A stretch of DNA of 64,000 nucleotides from Ardenticatena sp. (GCA_015487975.1 WFOS01000064.1:1-64000); one strand, 5' to 3'. Positions 19,544 to 30,757 are shown, counted from the first letter of the stretch. Program-made: numbers and translations. The notes: generated by a model not told the origin, from the sequence alone.

Positions 19544-20980
19544 CTACCCAACCCAGCGCAATCCTTTCGGGTAGTGATTTTTCAAGACCCGTCCCACTTG
19601 CTTCCCCCACCCTAATGCGTACCCGTCCACTGCTACTAGTGTCCAACCACGCTCACCGGAGCGCTCGATGGGCGCACCGCGTAAATAGGCCTCCGCCATC
19701 TCTTTGCTCAGAGACGCGACGCGCTGCACGTCCTCTGGTGAGAGATGCAATGCCAGGGCGTGCGCCGGCTCGAAACGTCCACGCCGCGCGACCCCTACGC
19801 GCAACCCAGCCCGCACCACAGAAACGTCACGCCACTCGCGTTCGGCCACAGGAAGCAGGTGCCACGCTTCACCAAACGCCGCCCACCCTTTCTCGGGTAG
19901 AGGAATGCGCATGGTTTCGCGCCAGAATGTGGCCACATCCCGACGCACACGCCCTGTCAATCGTCCATCAGCAAGGCGCCACGCCCAGGGGTCGCGCGCT
20001 CCTTGCCGGCGTAACAATGCCGCAAAATGCCCTTCCCCCAACGCGCGATGCGGCCAGAGCCGCACACACCGCTCCAATGGCAGTCCCTCCGCCAGTTCAG
20101 GCGCAACCCAATCGGGGCGACCAGGTGCACACCCCGGCCACGACGGCGGTTCGACCAGCTCGAAATCTGGATGTGTGCGCAGAAAATGGGCAATCACTGC
20201 TTCGTTTTCTTCGGGGGCAAAGGTACACGTGGCATAGACCAGTCGTCCACCGGGACGCACCAGACGCGCGGCATCGTCCAGCAAGTGGCGTTGGCGTAAG
20301 GCGCACCCCTGTACGTGGGTTTCGCGCCAATGGCTCGCCGCTGCTGGATTCTTACGAAACATGCCTTCCCCCGAACAGGGCGCATCCACGAGCACGGCAT
20401 CGAACCGCGCTTCCCACACGGCTGCCAGACGGGATGGATCTTCGTTGGTGATGAGGACATGGGGCGCCCCAAAGCGCTCGACATTTTCCACCAGCGCGGC
20501 TACACGCCCACGCACCACTTCGTTCGCCACCAAAAGCCCTTGCCCCTGCATCCGCGCCGCGATGAACGTCGCCTTGCCCCCTGGTGCCGCCGCAATATCG
20601 AGCACGGCTTCGCCCGGTTGCGGATCGAGCAGGGCGACCGGCAGCATCGCGCTGGGATCTTGCAGGTAGTAGCAGCCTGCCGCGTGGTAGGGGTGACGCC
20701 CTAAGGCCACCTCACTTTCGCGCACCACATAGCCTTCGGGCGCCCACGGCACTGGCGCAACCTGAATCGACAGCGCTGCCAGTACGGCTGCATCACATTT
20801 GAGCGTGTTCAGGCGCAGCCCCACCACAGGCTCGGTCTGCAAGGCATCGAAAAAGTCGGCCGCCTCGTTCCCCAACAAGCGTTGCATTCGCTCGGCAAAA
20901 GTAGACGGCCACACCAGTTCACCCATCGGTACGCTCTCCCTTCCCTGTGGACTGACGACATACGATACCAGCATCTTCAT
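19544..20980 (-). CDS. RsmF/NSUN-type 5-methylcytosine RNA methyltransferase
   Basis: 478 residues. The SAM-binding core has motif I LDIAAAPGGKAT, motif IV DAPCSGEGMF (Cys that releases product) and motif VI ATCTFAPEENE (nucleophilic Cys): the two-cysteine signature of RNA m5C methyltransferases. The C-terminal part (from about 310) resembles the RsmF/NSUN accessory region and ends with a PUA-like segment (GYALGWGKQVGRVLKNHYPKGLRW). The target is most likely 16S rRNA; a tRNA substrate cannot be excluded. The ATG at 20980 follows TTGGAG. Monocistronic, reading away from the lysine cluster. Confidence 0.9.
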   Translation of the reverse strand: MKMLVSYVVSPQGRESVPMGELVWPSTFAERMQRLLGNEAADFFDALQTEPVVGLRLNTLKCDAAVLAALSIQVAPVPWAPEGYVVRESEVALGRHPYHAAGCYYLQDPSAMLPVALLDPQPGEAVLDIAAAPGGKATFIAARMQGQGLLVANEVVRGRVAALVENVERFGAPHVLITNEDPSRLAAVWEARFDAVLVDAPCSGEGMFRKNPAAASHWRETHVQGCALRQRHLLDDAARLVRPGGRLVYATCTFAPEENEAVIAHFLRTHPDFELVEPPSWPGCAPGRPDWVAPELAEGLPLERCVRLWPHRALGEGHFAALLRRQGARDPWAWRLADGRLTGRVRRDVATFWRETMRIPLPEKGWAAFGEAWHLLPVAEREWRDVSVVRAGLRVGVARRGRFEPAHALALHLSPEDVQRVASLSKEMAEAYLRGAPIERSGERGWTLVAVDGYALGWGKQVGRVLKNHYPKGLRWVG

Positions 20981-21051
20981 CGCGTCTCCAAATCAACGGA
21001 GCCAACGGAGCCTTCCCACCACCCATCTGGGTAGTTTTGCCACGCAGGGGC

Positions 21052-21081
21052 TTGACAGACGGCGCTTCACCTGTCTATACT
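21052..21081 (+). promoter_or_regulatory. Promoter of the lysine cluster
   Basis: TTGACA (21052-21057), 18-bp spacer, TATACT (21076-21081). Transcription should begin near 21088. That makes a leader of about 464 nt before lysW, filled by two lysine-codon-rich frames and two intrinsic terminators. Confidence 0.85.
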
Positions 21082-21131
21082 GATGCGCGGAAATCGAATT
21101 GTGGCATTCATCACAAACAGAATGGACTCTT

Positions 21132-21233
21132 ATGCGTTTCGTGTGTGTCGCCAAACAGCAGAAGAAAGCCAAAAAACCGGATACCTTCCGGTCTGGCTGC
21201 TTCTGCCTGTGTGCACAGGACGACACACGCTAA
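21132..21233 (+). CDS. Lysine leader peptide 1 (attenuator)
   Basis: A 33-codon frame, too short for the track, contains five Lys codons in eight positions (codons 8-15 read KQQKKAKK) and ends TAA at 21231. RNA arms are visible. Arm 1 over the Lys codons (GCAGAAG 21158-21164, AGCCA, ACCGGA) can pair with arm 2 (TCCGGT, TGGCT, CTTCTGC 21200-21206). The overlapping arm CGGTCTGGCTGC (21189-21200) can instead pair over 12 nt (one G-U) with 21265-21276, the 5' side of terminator 1. A ribosome stalled for Lys-tRNA would free arm 2 and prevent termination. The ATG lacks a clear ribosome binding site; an in-frame TTG at 21099 is an alternative. Confidence 0.8.
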   Translation: MRFVCVAKQQKKAKKPDTFRSGCFCLCAQDDTR

Positions 21234-21261
21234 GCAGGATCCACGCAGCAAGCAACGCAAC

Positions 21262-21300
21262 GCGGCGGCCAGACCGAACAGGTGGCCGCCGCTTTCGTTT
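21262..21300 (+). terminator. Attenuator terminator 1
   Basis: A perfect 10-bp stem GCGGCGGCCA (21262-21271)/TGGCCGCCGC (21283-21292) with an 11-nt loop, then TTTCGTTT. It lies 28 nt after the stop of leader peptide 1 and upstream of leader peptide 2. The 5' arm is the one that the competing antiterminator arm of leader 1 can capture. Confidence 0.8.
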
Positions 21301-21354
21301 GCCTGAACCCTGAACCCAATCCAACAGACGCGAAATGCCATGTTGACCCAACCA

Positions 21355-21444
21355 ATGCCTTTCATCGACAAAAAGAAATGCAAGAAAGCCAAACCCTTCC
21401 CCCTGCGGAGGCCTGGTTGGGGCTGCATGCCGAGCGTCCCATAA
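21355..21444 (+). CDS. Lysine leader peptide 2 (attenuator)
   Basis: A 29-codon frame with six Lys codons among codons 6-13 (KKKCKKAK), ending TAA at 21442. An in-frame ATG at 21340 would add five codons; neither start has a strong ribosome binding site. The arm GCGGAGGCCTGG (21405-21416), beginning 11 nt after the last Lys codon, pairs over 12 nt (one G-U) with CCAGGTCTCCGC (21470-21481), the 5' side of terminator 2. The codon run AAG AAA GCC AAA is identical in both leaders, which suggests duplication. Stalling here should allow transcription to reach lysW. Confidence 0.85.
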   Translation: MPFIDKKKCKKAKPFPLRRPGWGCMPSVP

Positions 21445-21464
21445 ACCGCACGATCATGCGTACC

Positions 21465-21505
21465 AAGCGCCAGGTCTCCGCAAAGACCTGGCGCTTTTGT
21501 TTGTT
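21465..21505 (+). terminator. Attenuator terminator 2
   Basis: A 13-bp perfect stem AAGCGCCAGGTCT (21465-21477)/AGACCTGGCGCTT (21484-21496) with loop CCGCAA and a T-rich tail (TTGTTTGTT). It lies 20 nt after the stop of leader 2 and 47 nt before lysW. It is mutually exclusive with the 21405-21416/21470-21481 helix. Confidence 0.88.
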
Positions 21506-21551
21506 CTGCTTTGTCAACCAACCAAATCCCCAAAAAGAAGGAGGAAGCACC

Positions 21552-21734
21552 ATGACAACACGTGTTCACACAACCGAATGTCCGGAATGCGCTGCCGCTG
21601 TACCGCTGGCGGAAGCCGTTTTCCTGCACGAAATCGTGGTCTGCCCAGAATGTGGCGTGGAATTGGAAGTCGTCGCACTCGACCCACCCACACTCGACCT
21701 GGCGCCAGAAGTGGAAGAAGATTGGGGCGAATGA
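21552..21734 (+). CDS. lysW: Amino-group carrier protein LysW
   Basis: The ATG at 21552, after AAGGAGGAAGCACC, gives 60 residues; the 150-codon frame in the track is an upstream extension. Two CPEC motifs ([20 protein letters not shown]) make a zinc ribbon, and the chain ends in EDWGE. The gamma-carboxyl of this terminal Glu is linked to alpha-aminoadipate, protecting its amino group and carrying the intermediate from enzyme to enzyme. The tail is diagnostic of LysW. First structural gene of the cluster. Confidence 0.96.
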   Translation: MTTRVHTTECPECAAAVPLAEAVFLHEIVVCPECGVELEVVALDPPTLDLAPEVEEDWGE

Positions 21735-21739
21735 ACCAC

Positions 21740-21759
21740 CGGGGGCAAACGCGCCCCCG
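21740..21759 (+). other. Intercistronic hairpin lysW-lysX
   Basis: A 7-bp stem CGGGGGC/GCCCCCG with loop AAACGC and a weak CTTTC tail, between the lysW stop and the lysX ribosome binding site. It may trim or protect the message so that the small carrier LysW is made in excess over the enzymes. Confidence 0.5.
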
Positions 21760-21780
21760 CTTTCAAAAAGGAGGAAGACC

Positions 21781-22677
21781 ATGAACCATCGCACACATCC
21801 CCATATCGGCATTTTGGTTGGGCGTATGCGGGTGGAAGAAAAATTGTTGGTGCAAGAAATCGAACGCCGTGGCCTGACCTACGAACTGATTTATGACAAC
21901 GAACTCATTCTCGACACAACGCAGGCCGAGGCCTGGCGCCGCTTCGATGTCATTCTGGAACGTTGCGTCAGCCACTCACGCGCTCTGACGGCGCTGGCAT
22001 TCTTCGAGATGATTGGCATCGCCACAGTGAACACACACGCCGTGGCCGAAATCTGCGGCGACAAGATTCGGACTTCGTTGGCGCTCGACCATGCCGGCGT
22101 ACCACAACCGCGCTGGCGCGTCGCCTTCACGCCCGAATCGGCCTTGCACGCCATCGAAGAGATGGGGTACCCCGTGGTGTTGAAGCCTGCAACCGGCTCG
22201 TGGGGGCGGTTGATGGCGCGTGTCAACGATCGCTACACCGCCGAAGCCATTTTGGAACATAAGCGCACGTTGGGCGGGGTGCAGCATTCGATTTTCTACA
22301 TCCAGGAGTACATCGAAAAGCCAGGGCGCGATATCCGCGCGTTCGTGGTGGGCGATGAGACAATCTGTGCCATCGAACGCCGTTCCGACCACTGGATTAC
22401 CAACACTGCTCGTGGCGGCACTGCCGCCAACTTCCCTGTGACGCCAGAGCTGAACGACCTCTGTGTGCGTGCCGCCCACGCGGTTGGTGGTGGCGTGGTC
22501 GCCATCGACGTGTTCGAGAGTGAGCGCGGCCTGCTGGTGAACGAAGTCAACTACACCATGGAGTTTCGTAACTCCATCGCGCCCACGGGGGTGAACATTC
22601 CCGCGCGGGTGATCGAGTACGTGGTCGATGTCGCACGTGAACCAACAGAAGCGCCACCAGTGGAGGTAGGTGTATGA
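21781..22677 (+). CDS. lysX: LysW-alpha-aminoadipate ligase LysX
   Basis: The ATG at 21781, after AAAAAGGAGG, gives 298 residues. It is an ATP-grasp ligase of the RimK type, with nucleotide-binding segments ([32 protein letters not shown]) and metal ligands near the end ([12 protein letters not shown]). It joins the LysW C-terminal Glu to the amino group of alpha-aminoadipate using ATP. Because some organisms use one enzyme for both lysine (aminoadipate) and arginine (glutamate) synthesis, a dual role is possible. The stop overlaps the lysY ATG. Confidence 0.94.
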   Translation: MNHRTHPHIGILVGRMRVEEKLLVQEIERRGLTYELIYDNELILDTTQAEAWRRFDVILERCVSHSRALTALAFFEMIGIATVNTHAVAEICGDKIRTSLALDHAGVPQPRWRVAFTPESALHAIEEMGYPVVLKPATGSWGRLMARVNDRYTAEAILEHKRTLGGVQHSIFYIQEYIEKPGRDIRAFVVGDETICAIERRSDHWITNTARGGTAANFPVTPELNDLCVRAAHAVGGGVVAIDVFESERGLLVNEVNYTMEFRNSIAPTGVNIPARVIEYVVDVAREPTEAPPVEVGV

Positions 22678-23705
22678 CCATGCGAGCAGCCATCGTTGGC
22701 GCATCGGGCTACGTGGGCGGCGAACTGCTGCGCATTTTGCTGCACCATCCCCATGTGCAGGTCGTTGCCGCCACATCGGAACGCTTTGCCGGACGCTACG
22801 TCCATTCGGTGCATCCCAACCTGCGCGGCCGTACCACGCTGCAATTTTCGTCCGTTGCCGACCTGCCCGAAGCAGATGTGCTCTTCCTCTGCTTGCCACA
22901 TGGGCAAGCTGCCCGCCGCATGGACGAATTCGCCCGCCTCGCTTCCATCGTCGTGGATTGCTCTGCCGACTTCCGTTTGCGCGACCCCGAGTGGCATGCC
23001 CGCTGGTACGCTGCCGAAACCCGCGCCGATGCATGGCGGGCACGTTTCGTGTATGGCTTGCCCGAACTCACGCGCGACGAGCTGCGCGGTGCACGCTACA
23101 TCAGCGGCGTGGGGTGCAACGCCACCGCGGTCAATCTGGCGTTGTGGCCGCTGGCACGCGCCGGGGTGATCGAGCGCGTGGTGGCAGATGTGAAGGTTGG
23201 TTCGAGTGAAGCCGGCGCCCGCGCCACTGAAGCCTCGCATCATCCCGAGCGCGCGGGCGCGGTACGTTCGTTCGCGCCTGTGGGACACCGCCACCAGGCC
23301 GAAATCGTCCAGGCGTTGAACATCCCCCCCGATGCGCTCTTCTTCTCTGCCACGGCAGTGGAAATGGTGCGCGGCGTACTCGCGACCTGCCACGTCTTCT
23401 TGAATACCGACCTGACCGACCGCGACCTCTGGCGGCTGTACCGCAGTGCCTACGCCGACGAACCTTTCATCCGTCTGGTGAAGAGCCGCACCGGGCTTTA
23501 CCGCTACCCCGAACCCAAAATCGTGGCGGGCACGAACAATTGCGACGTGGGCTGGGCACTGGACGACCACGGCCGCCGTCTGGTCGTCATCAGTGCGCTC
23601 GACAATCTGATGAAGGGCGCAGCCGGAAGCGCCGTCCAATCGCTGAACGTGGCGTGCGGCTGGGACGAATGTGCCGGCCTGGATTTCGTAGGATTGCATC
23701 CATAA
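22674..23705 (+). CDS. lysY: LysW-aminoadipyl-6-phosphate reductase LysY
   Basis: 343 residues, homologous to ArgC. The Rossmann motif is [18 protein letters not shown], the catalytic Cys is in [14 protein letters not shown] and the substrate loop is [16 protein letters not shown]. It reduces the LysW-bound acyl phosphate to the semialdehyde with NADPH. Annotated as LysY and not ArgC because of its place in the lysW cluster. It overlaps lysX by 4 nt (ATGA). Confidence 0.93.
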   Translation: MTMRAAIVGASGYVGGELLRILLHHPHVQVVAATSERFAGRYVHSVHPNLRGRTTLQFSSVADLPEADVLFLCLPHGQAARRMDEFARLASIVVDCSADFRLRDPEWHARWYAAETRADAWRARFVYGLPELTRDELRGARYISGVGCNATAVNLALWPLARAGVIERVVADVKVGSSEAGARATEASHHPERAGAVRSFAPVGHRHQAEIVQALNIPPDALFFSATAVEMVRGVLATCHVFLNTDLTDRDLWRLYRSAYADEPFIRLVKSRTGLYRYPEPKIVAGTNNCDVGWALDDHGRRLVVISALDNLMKGAAGSAVQSLNVACGWDECAGLDFVGLHP

Positions 23706-23719
23706 GGGGGACGAGACCA

Positions 23720-24544
23720 ATGCATACGAACGGTTTATTGGTTGTCAAAGTTGGTGGTGGCGAAGGCAATCGCATCGAACCGGTGCTGGACGACCTTGCC
23801 GAGCTCTGGCACGCCGGACAACGCTGGGTGCTGGTCCATGGGGGCTCGGCACGCACGAACGACGTCGCAACCGCGCTGGGACATCCGCCCCAATTCATCA
23901 CCTCGCCATCCGGATTCACCAGCCGCCGCACCGACCGCCAGACGGCGCTCATCTTCACCATGGTGTACGCTGGTGAGATGAACAAGACCATCGTCGAAGG
24001 ATTGCAGGCTCGCGGCATCGATGCAGTTGGGCTCTCGGGTGCGGACGGGCGCTTGTTGGAAGGCGAACGGAAGAAGGCCATCCGCGCGGTGGTGAATGGC
24101 CGCCGCATGATCGTGCGCGACGACTACACCGGCACGATTCGGCGCGTGAACGGAACGCTACTCCGCCTTTTGCTGGATGCAGGCTACGCACCCGTAGTCT
24201 GCCCGCCTGCCATCAGCCACGAACATGAGCTCATCAACGTGGATGGCGACCGCGCCGCCGCCGCGCTGGCGGCTGCCCTGCACGCCCATACGCTGGTTTT
24301 GCTCACCGGTGCCCCAGGCTTGCTCCGCACCCCCGACGACCCGACATCGCGCATTGCGACTCTGCCCGCCGTCGCACTCGAAGAGGCCATGACAACCTAC
24401 GCGCAGGGGCGCATGCGCATCAAGCTGCTGGCTGCGCGAGAAGCCCTGGACGGGGGCGTTGCGCAGGTGGTGATTGCCACCAGCAACACCGAACACCCCG
24501 TGCAACAGGCACTAGCCGGCAACGGCACCATCATCAGCGTATGA
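23720..24544 (+). CDS. lysZ: LysW-aminoadipate kinase LysZ
   Basis: The ATG at 23720, with AAGGGGGACGAG upstream, replaces the listed 23540 and gives 274 residues. It is an amino-acid kinase fold protein homologous to ArgB: VVKVGGGEGN at the N-terminus, the glycine loop LVHGGSARTN, and the C-terminal Lys/Asp segment (MRIKLLAAREALDGG). It phosphorylates the side-chain carboxylate of LysW-bound aminoadipate. It lies 14 nt downstream of lysY. Confidence 0.93.
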   Translation: MHTNGLLVVKVGGGEGNRIEPVLDDLAELWHAGQRWVLVHGGSARTNDVATALGHPPQFITSPSGFTSRRTDRQTALIFTMVYAGEMNKTIVEGLQARGIDAVGLSGADGRLLEGERKKAIRAVVNGRRMIVRDDYTGTIRRVNGTLLRLLLDAGYAPVVCPPAISHEHELINVDGDRAAAALAAALHAHTLVLLTGAPGLLRTPDDPTSRIATLPAVALEEAMTTYAQGRMRIKLLAAREALDGGVAQVVIATSNTEHPVQQALAGNGTIISV

Positions 24545-24557
24545 AGAGGGGGAGACG

Positions 24558-25735
24558 ATGACGACGCAACTACCAGAAACACGCTCATTTCTCGATGTGG
24601 AAGAACGCTTTGGGAGTGGCGCTTACGCCTTGCGCGGCCTGACGCTGGTACGGGGCGAAGGAGCGCGTGTGTGGGACACCGAGGGGCGCGAGTACATCGA
24701 CTGCATCGCCGGGCATGGTGCTGCCATTCTGGGGCATGCCCACCCCGCTGTGCGCACAGCCCTCAGCGAACAAGCCGCACGCCTGATTGCCTGCCCTGGT
24801 ACATTCGCGAACGACGTGCGTGCTTCCCTGCTGGAACGTCTGCACCGTATCAGCGGTTTCGCCCGCTTCTTCCTCTGCAACAGCGGCGCCGAAGCCGTGG
24901 AAGGTGCGCTCAAAGCCGCCCGTCTGCTCACTGGGCGGAGAGGCATCGTCGCCATGCACCGCGCGTTTCACGGGCGCACCATGGGCGCCCTTTCGGCCAC
25001 TGCATCCCCCAAGTATCGCACCCCCTTCGAGCCGCTGGTGCCCAATGTCCGCCATATTCCCTTTGGCGATAGCGCCGCTGCCGAAGCCACCATCACCGAA
25101 GAGACCGCCGCCGTCATTCTGGAACCGATACAAGGCGAAGGGGGTATTCACCCCGCCGATCACGACTATCTGCACACCTTGCGCCAACTTTGCGATGCGC
25201 GTGGCGCGCTGCTCATTTTCGACGAAGTGCAAACCGGCTTCGGGCGGACGGGCACCTGGTTTGCCTTCCAACACGTTGGCGTGCGCCCCGACATCATCGC
25301 GCTGGCGAAGGGCATCGCCAATGGGGTGCCGCTGGGAGCCGTTGGCTTTGCCGCGCATCTGCCCCCATTGCCCGCCGGAAGCCACGGTTCCACATTCGGC
25401 GGCAACCCACTTTCGGCAGCGGCCGCGTTGGCGACACTCGATACGCTGGAACGCGAACAACTCCCCGAACGTGCCGCGCGGCTGGGGGCGTGGGCCCTGG
25501 ATGAATGGAGACGCTGCCTGAGCGGCCATCGCCTCGTGCGCGACGTGCGCGGCATGGGGCTGATGTTGGGTATCGATCTGCGCACACGTGTCACGCCGCT
25601 GCTCAAACGGTTGCAAGCGCGGGGAATTTTGGCGCTTCCCGCCGGTCCAACGGTGCTGCGTCTGCTTCCGCCGCTCATCATCGGCGAGGGAGCATGGGCA
25701 ACGGTCATCGAAACCGTGCTCGACGAGGTGCAACG

Positions 25736-25739
<4 letters not shown>
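24558..25739 (+). CDS. lysJ: LysW-gamma-lysine aminotransferase LysJ
   Basis: 393 residues, class III PLP aminotransferase of the ArgD/LysJ group. Visible are the cofactor phosphate loop (NSGAEAVEGALKAAR), the Asp that holds the pyridine nitrogen (LLIFDEVQTGFGRTG) and the Schiff-base Lys (IIALAKGIANGVPLGA). It aminates LysW-aminoadipate semialdehyde with glutamate as donor. It may also serve arginine synthesis, as seen in relatives. Its stop overlaps the lysK start. Confidence 0.93.
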
Positions 25740-27987
<2,248 letters not shown>

Positions 27988-27988
27988 A

Positions 27989-29296
27989 ATGGGCGCGACG
28001 TTCGTGCAAAAAGTACTTGCCCGTGCCGCCGGGCGCGAACATGCCGAGGTCGGTGAGGTGCTGGACGTGCGCCCCGACCGCATTCTCAGCCATGACAACA
28101 CCGCGGCCATCATCGCCAAGTGGCGCACGCTCGGGCAATCGCGTCTGCCGAACCCCGAACGGCTTGCCATCACACTCGACCATGCCGCGCCGCCTCCCAC
28201 GGTGCGCCATGCGCAAAACCATGCCGTCATCCGCGCCTTCGTCGCCGAACATGGCATTCGCCACTTCTTCGAGGTCGGGCGCGGTATTTGCCACCAGGTT
28301 CTGAGCGAGGAAGCGCTTGTTCTGCCGGGGGACGTGATTTTGGGGGCCGATTCGCACACGGTGCATTTTGGGTGGCTGGGCGCATTCGGCGCCGGTGTGG
28401 GGCGCAGCGAAGTTGCCGCCCTTTGGGCGCTGGGGCGCATCTGGCTGCGTGTTCCCCCTACCATTCGCTTTGAGTTGCGGGGGCGGCTGGCACCCGACGT
28501 CAGCGCCAAAGACCTTGCGTTGCACATCATCGGGCGCTTCGGCGCGGATGGGGGGCTGTACCGCGCCGTCGAATTTGGCGGCGATGGGCTCGCCACGCTC
28601 TCGCTGGACGATCGCATGACACTCGCCAACATGATGGCGGAATTTGGTGTGAAAAACGCCTACCTGCCGCCTGACGAACAGGTGTTCGACTGGCTGGCCA
28701 ATCGACTGGCGCAACGTCAAGGCATCAGCCCTGCCGAAGCCTCCGAACGCATTGCCACCCGCGCCCTCTACCCCGACCCCCACGCGACCTACGAAGCCGT
28801 GCATGTCATCCACCTGGGTGATGTCGAGCCCCTGGTGGCGTGTCCGCACACGGTGGACAACGTGGTGCCCATTTCGCACGTCGCCGGGCGGCGCATTCAC
28901 ATGGCCTTCTTGGGTACCTGCACCAATGGTCGCCTGAGTGACCTAGCCACCGCAGCGCGCATTGTGCGTGGCAAACGCATCGCACCGGGTGTACGCTTCC
29001 TGGTCATTCCAGCCTCCTCCGAGGTCCTGCACGCTGCCCTGGAAGCGGGCTACATCGCCGACCTAGTTGCCGCCGGTGCGACGATTGGGACACCGGGGTG
29101 TGGGCCCTGTATGGGGAACCATCTCGGCGTGCTAGCCCCTGGCGAGGTCTGCATCAGCAGCGCCAACCGCAATTTCCGTGGGCGCATGGGCACCCCCGAC
29201 GCCGAGATTTACCTGGCAAGCCCGGCGGTGGTGGCAGCAAGTGCGCTGGCAGGCGTCATCACACGCCCAACCGATCAACTGACGGCCGAGCAATAG
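27989..29296 (+). CDS. lysT: Homoaconitase large subunit LysT
   Basis: The ATG at 27989, after CAGGAGGTG and one nucleotide beyond the homocitrate synthase stop, gives 435 residues. It is an aconitase-family large subunit with 4Fe-4S ligand Cys in LGTCTNGR and in GCGPCMG, and the substrate segment [13 protein letters not shown]. With LysU it isomerises homocitrate (through cis-homoaconitate) to homoisocitrate. A leucine-pathway isopropylmalate isomerase is the alternative, but the setting argues for lysine. Confidence 0.9.
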   Translation: MGATFVQKVLARAAGREHAEVGEVLDVRPDRILSHDNTAAIIAKWRTLGQSRLPNPERLAITLDHAAPPPTVRHAQNHAVIRAFVAEHGIRHFFEVGRGICHQVLSEEALVLPGDVILGADSHTVHFGWLGAFGAGVGRSEVAALWALGRIWLRVPPTIRFELRGRLAPDVSAKDLALHIIGRFGADGGLYRAVEFGGDGLATLSLDDRMTLANMMAEFGVKNAYLPPDEQVFDWLANRLAQRQGISPAEASERIATRALYPDPHATYEAVHVIHLGDVEPLVACPHTVDNVVPISHVAGRRIHMAFLGTCTNGRLSDLATAARIVRGKRIAPGVRFLVIPASSEVLHAALEAGYIADLVAAGATIGTPGCGPCMGNHLGVLAPGEVCISSANRNFRGRMGTPDAEIYLASPAVVAASALAGVITRPTDQLTAEQ

Positions 29297-29346
29297 AACG
29301 ACCAGATCTCCGATCAGTTCACACATAGACCAACAAAGGAGGAACG

Positions 29347-29844
29347 ATGATCATCCGAGGCCGTGTCTGGAAATATGGTGACAACGTCAACACGGACGTC
29401 ATTTTCCCGGGGAAGTACACCTACACCATCCAAGACCCTGCCGAAATGGCACGCCACGCCCTCGAAGACCTGGATCCTTCGTTTGCAGCGAATGTGCAGC
29501 CGGGAGACATTGTCGTTGGCGGACGCAACTGGGGATGTGGCTCGAGCCGCGAGCAAGCCGTCACGGCGCTCAAAAAGGCAGGCGTGGGGGCAATCGTGGC
29601 TGTCTCGTTCGCCCGCATCTACTACCGCAACGCCATCAACAACGCATTACCGGCGATCATCTGCCCGGAGGCAGCCGAAGCATTGCAACATGGCGAGACG
29701 GCCGAGATCGATATGACGGCAGGGCGTATTCACTGTGCGGCAGGCATGTTTTCATTCCCACCACTCCCCGAAGCAGTTTTGGGAATTTTCGAGGCTGGCG
29801 GGTTGCTTGCGTATGTGCGCAAACAATTGGGGGAAGAAGCATGA
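29347..29844 (+). CDS. lysU: Homoaconitase small subunit LysU
   Basis: 165 residues of the swivel-domain small subunit: [14 protein letters not shown] at the start and [10 protein letters not shown], with the substrate-binding Ser-Arg, at about 60. The loop that distinguishes homoaconitase from isopropylmalate isomerase in archaeal enzymes (YLRT against YLVY) reads KYTYT here, so specificity cannot be read off directly. The ATG follows AAAGGAGGAACG. Last gene of the cluster. Homoisocitrate dehydrogenase and the LysN aminotransferase are not nearby and must be encoded elsewhere. Confidence 0.9.
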   Translation: MIIRGRVWKYGDNVNTDVIFPGKYTYTIQDPAEMARHALEDLDPSFAANVQPGDIVVGGRNWGCGSSREQAVTALKKAGVGAIVAVSFARIYYRNAINNALPAIICPEAAEALQHGETAEIDMTAGRIHCAAGMFSFPPLPEAVLGIFEAGGLLAYVRKQLGEEA

Positions 29845-29846
29845 AA

Positions 29847-29880
29847 AAAGACCTGGCAGGCACCCCACTGCCAGGTCTTT
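29847..29880. terminator. Bidirectional terminator lysU/rex
   Basis: A 13-bp stem AAAGACCTGGCAG/CTGCCAGGTCTTT with an 8-nt loop, giving a T-run on either strand. It ends the converging lysine cluster and rex. Confidence 0.88.
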
Positions 29881-29892
29881 CCTTTGGGCGTC

Positions 29893-30555
29893 TCAGGCAG
29901 GCACTTCGGCTTCGTCCGGTTCAAGATAGTACGTCATACTTTGCAACGCGAGGACCGGATCGATGTATTCGACGCGCACCTCTTGCGGAACGCTCAACGT
30001 AATGGGGGCATAGTTCAAAATGGCACGCACCCCCCCTTCGATCAGACGGTTGGCAACATCCTGCGCTGCCTCAGCCGGAACGGCGATAATGCCAATGCGG
30101 ATACCCGCCTCGGCAATCCGCTCCGTCAACACATCCATACTTTCCACGACCAGCGAACCAATGCGCTGCCCAATTTTGTTCGGATCGGCATCGAAGACGG
30201 CTGCCACCTGAAACCCACGGTTGGCAAACCCTTTGTAATTCGCTAGCGCGTGCCCCAGGTCGCCAGCCCCAACAAGCGCCATAGGCCATACACGCTCCAC
30301 TTTCAGAATGCGCCGCAACTGGTCGCGCAGATATTCGACATCGTAGCCCGTGCCTTGCTTGCCGAATTCGCCGAAGTGCGAAAGGTCTTTGCGAATTTGT
30401 GCCGAGCTGATGCCCAAACGCTCACCCAACTCCTGAGACGAGGTGATGCGTTTTCCCTGGCGAGCCATCAAATCCAAAGCACGCAAGTAGACAGGCAAAC
30501 GGTGGATGACAATATCGGGGATCACCTTCTCGACTGAACCGTTCTTCTGAGTCAT
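29893..30555 (-). CDS. rex: Redox-sensing repressor Rex
   Basis: The ATG at 30555 ([11 protein letters not shown]), after GCGAGG, is preferred over 30609, giving 220 residues. The N-terminal winged helix ([39 protein letters not shown]) binds DNA. The Rossmann domain has [15 protein letters not shown] for NAD(H), and the C-terminal swapped helix ends in MTYYLEPD. Rex leaves DNA when the NADH/NAD+ ratio rises, so it controls fermentation and respiration genes. It is autoregulated through the operator at 30614. Confidence 0.95.
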   Translation of the reverse strand: MTQKNGSVEKVIPDIVIHRLPVYLRALDLMARQGKRITSSQELGERLGISSAQIRKDLSHFGEFGKQGTGYDVEYLRDQLRRILKVERVWPMALVGAGDLGHALANYKGFANRGFQVAAVFDADPNKIGQRIGSLVVESMDVLTERIAEAGIRIGIIAVPAEAAQDVANRLIEGGVRAILNYAPITLSVPQEVRVEYIDPVLALQSMTYYLEPDEAEVPA

Positions 30556-30613
30556 TGACTTGCCTCGCATCGAAATATGAACATTGGCTTCATTTGTGAA
30601 AACATGCACGCGC

Positions 30614-30648
30614 TTGTGCAGTATAGCACAAACGATATGCTAGAGCAA
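30614..30648 (-). promoter_or_regulatory. rex promoter overlapped by a perfect Rex operator
   Basis: TTGTGCAGTATAGCACAA (30614-30631) is a perfect 18-bp palindrome matching the Rex pattern TTGTG-N8-CACAA. On the minus strand TTGCTC (30648-30643), a 17-bp spacer and TATACT (30625-30620) form the rex promoter, so the -10 box lies in the centre of the operator. Direct autorepression is expected. Confidence 0.88.
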
Positions 30649-30718
30649 TCATACAGTAACAACACAAGTATGTATTCACTTTCGTTTACGCTCATAGCGT
30701 ATCGAAGATTGCTTCGAT

Positions 30719-30746
30719 TTGCCCCATACAACGACCTGGTTATACT
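30719..30746 (+). promoter_or_regulatory. Promoter of tRNA-Cys
   Basis: TTGCCC (30719-30724), 16-bp spacer, TATACT (30741-30746), ending 11 nt before the tRNA. Confidence 0.6.
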
Positions 30747-30757
30747 TATGGGCGCAT

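Noticed and set aside
21088-21551. Lysine riboswitch or T-box upstream of lysW
   Set aside because: No T-box sequence (TGGNACCGCG) and no lysine-riboswitch core could be found. The two Lys-codon-rich frames with competing arms explain the leader better.
21282-21734. 150-residue version of the lysW frame
   Set aside because: The upstream part runs through a terminator and the leader. The ATG at 21552 has a strong ribosome binding site and gives the standard 60-residue LysW.
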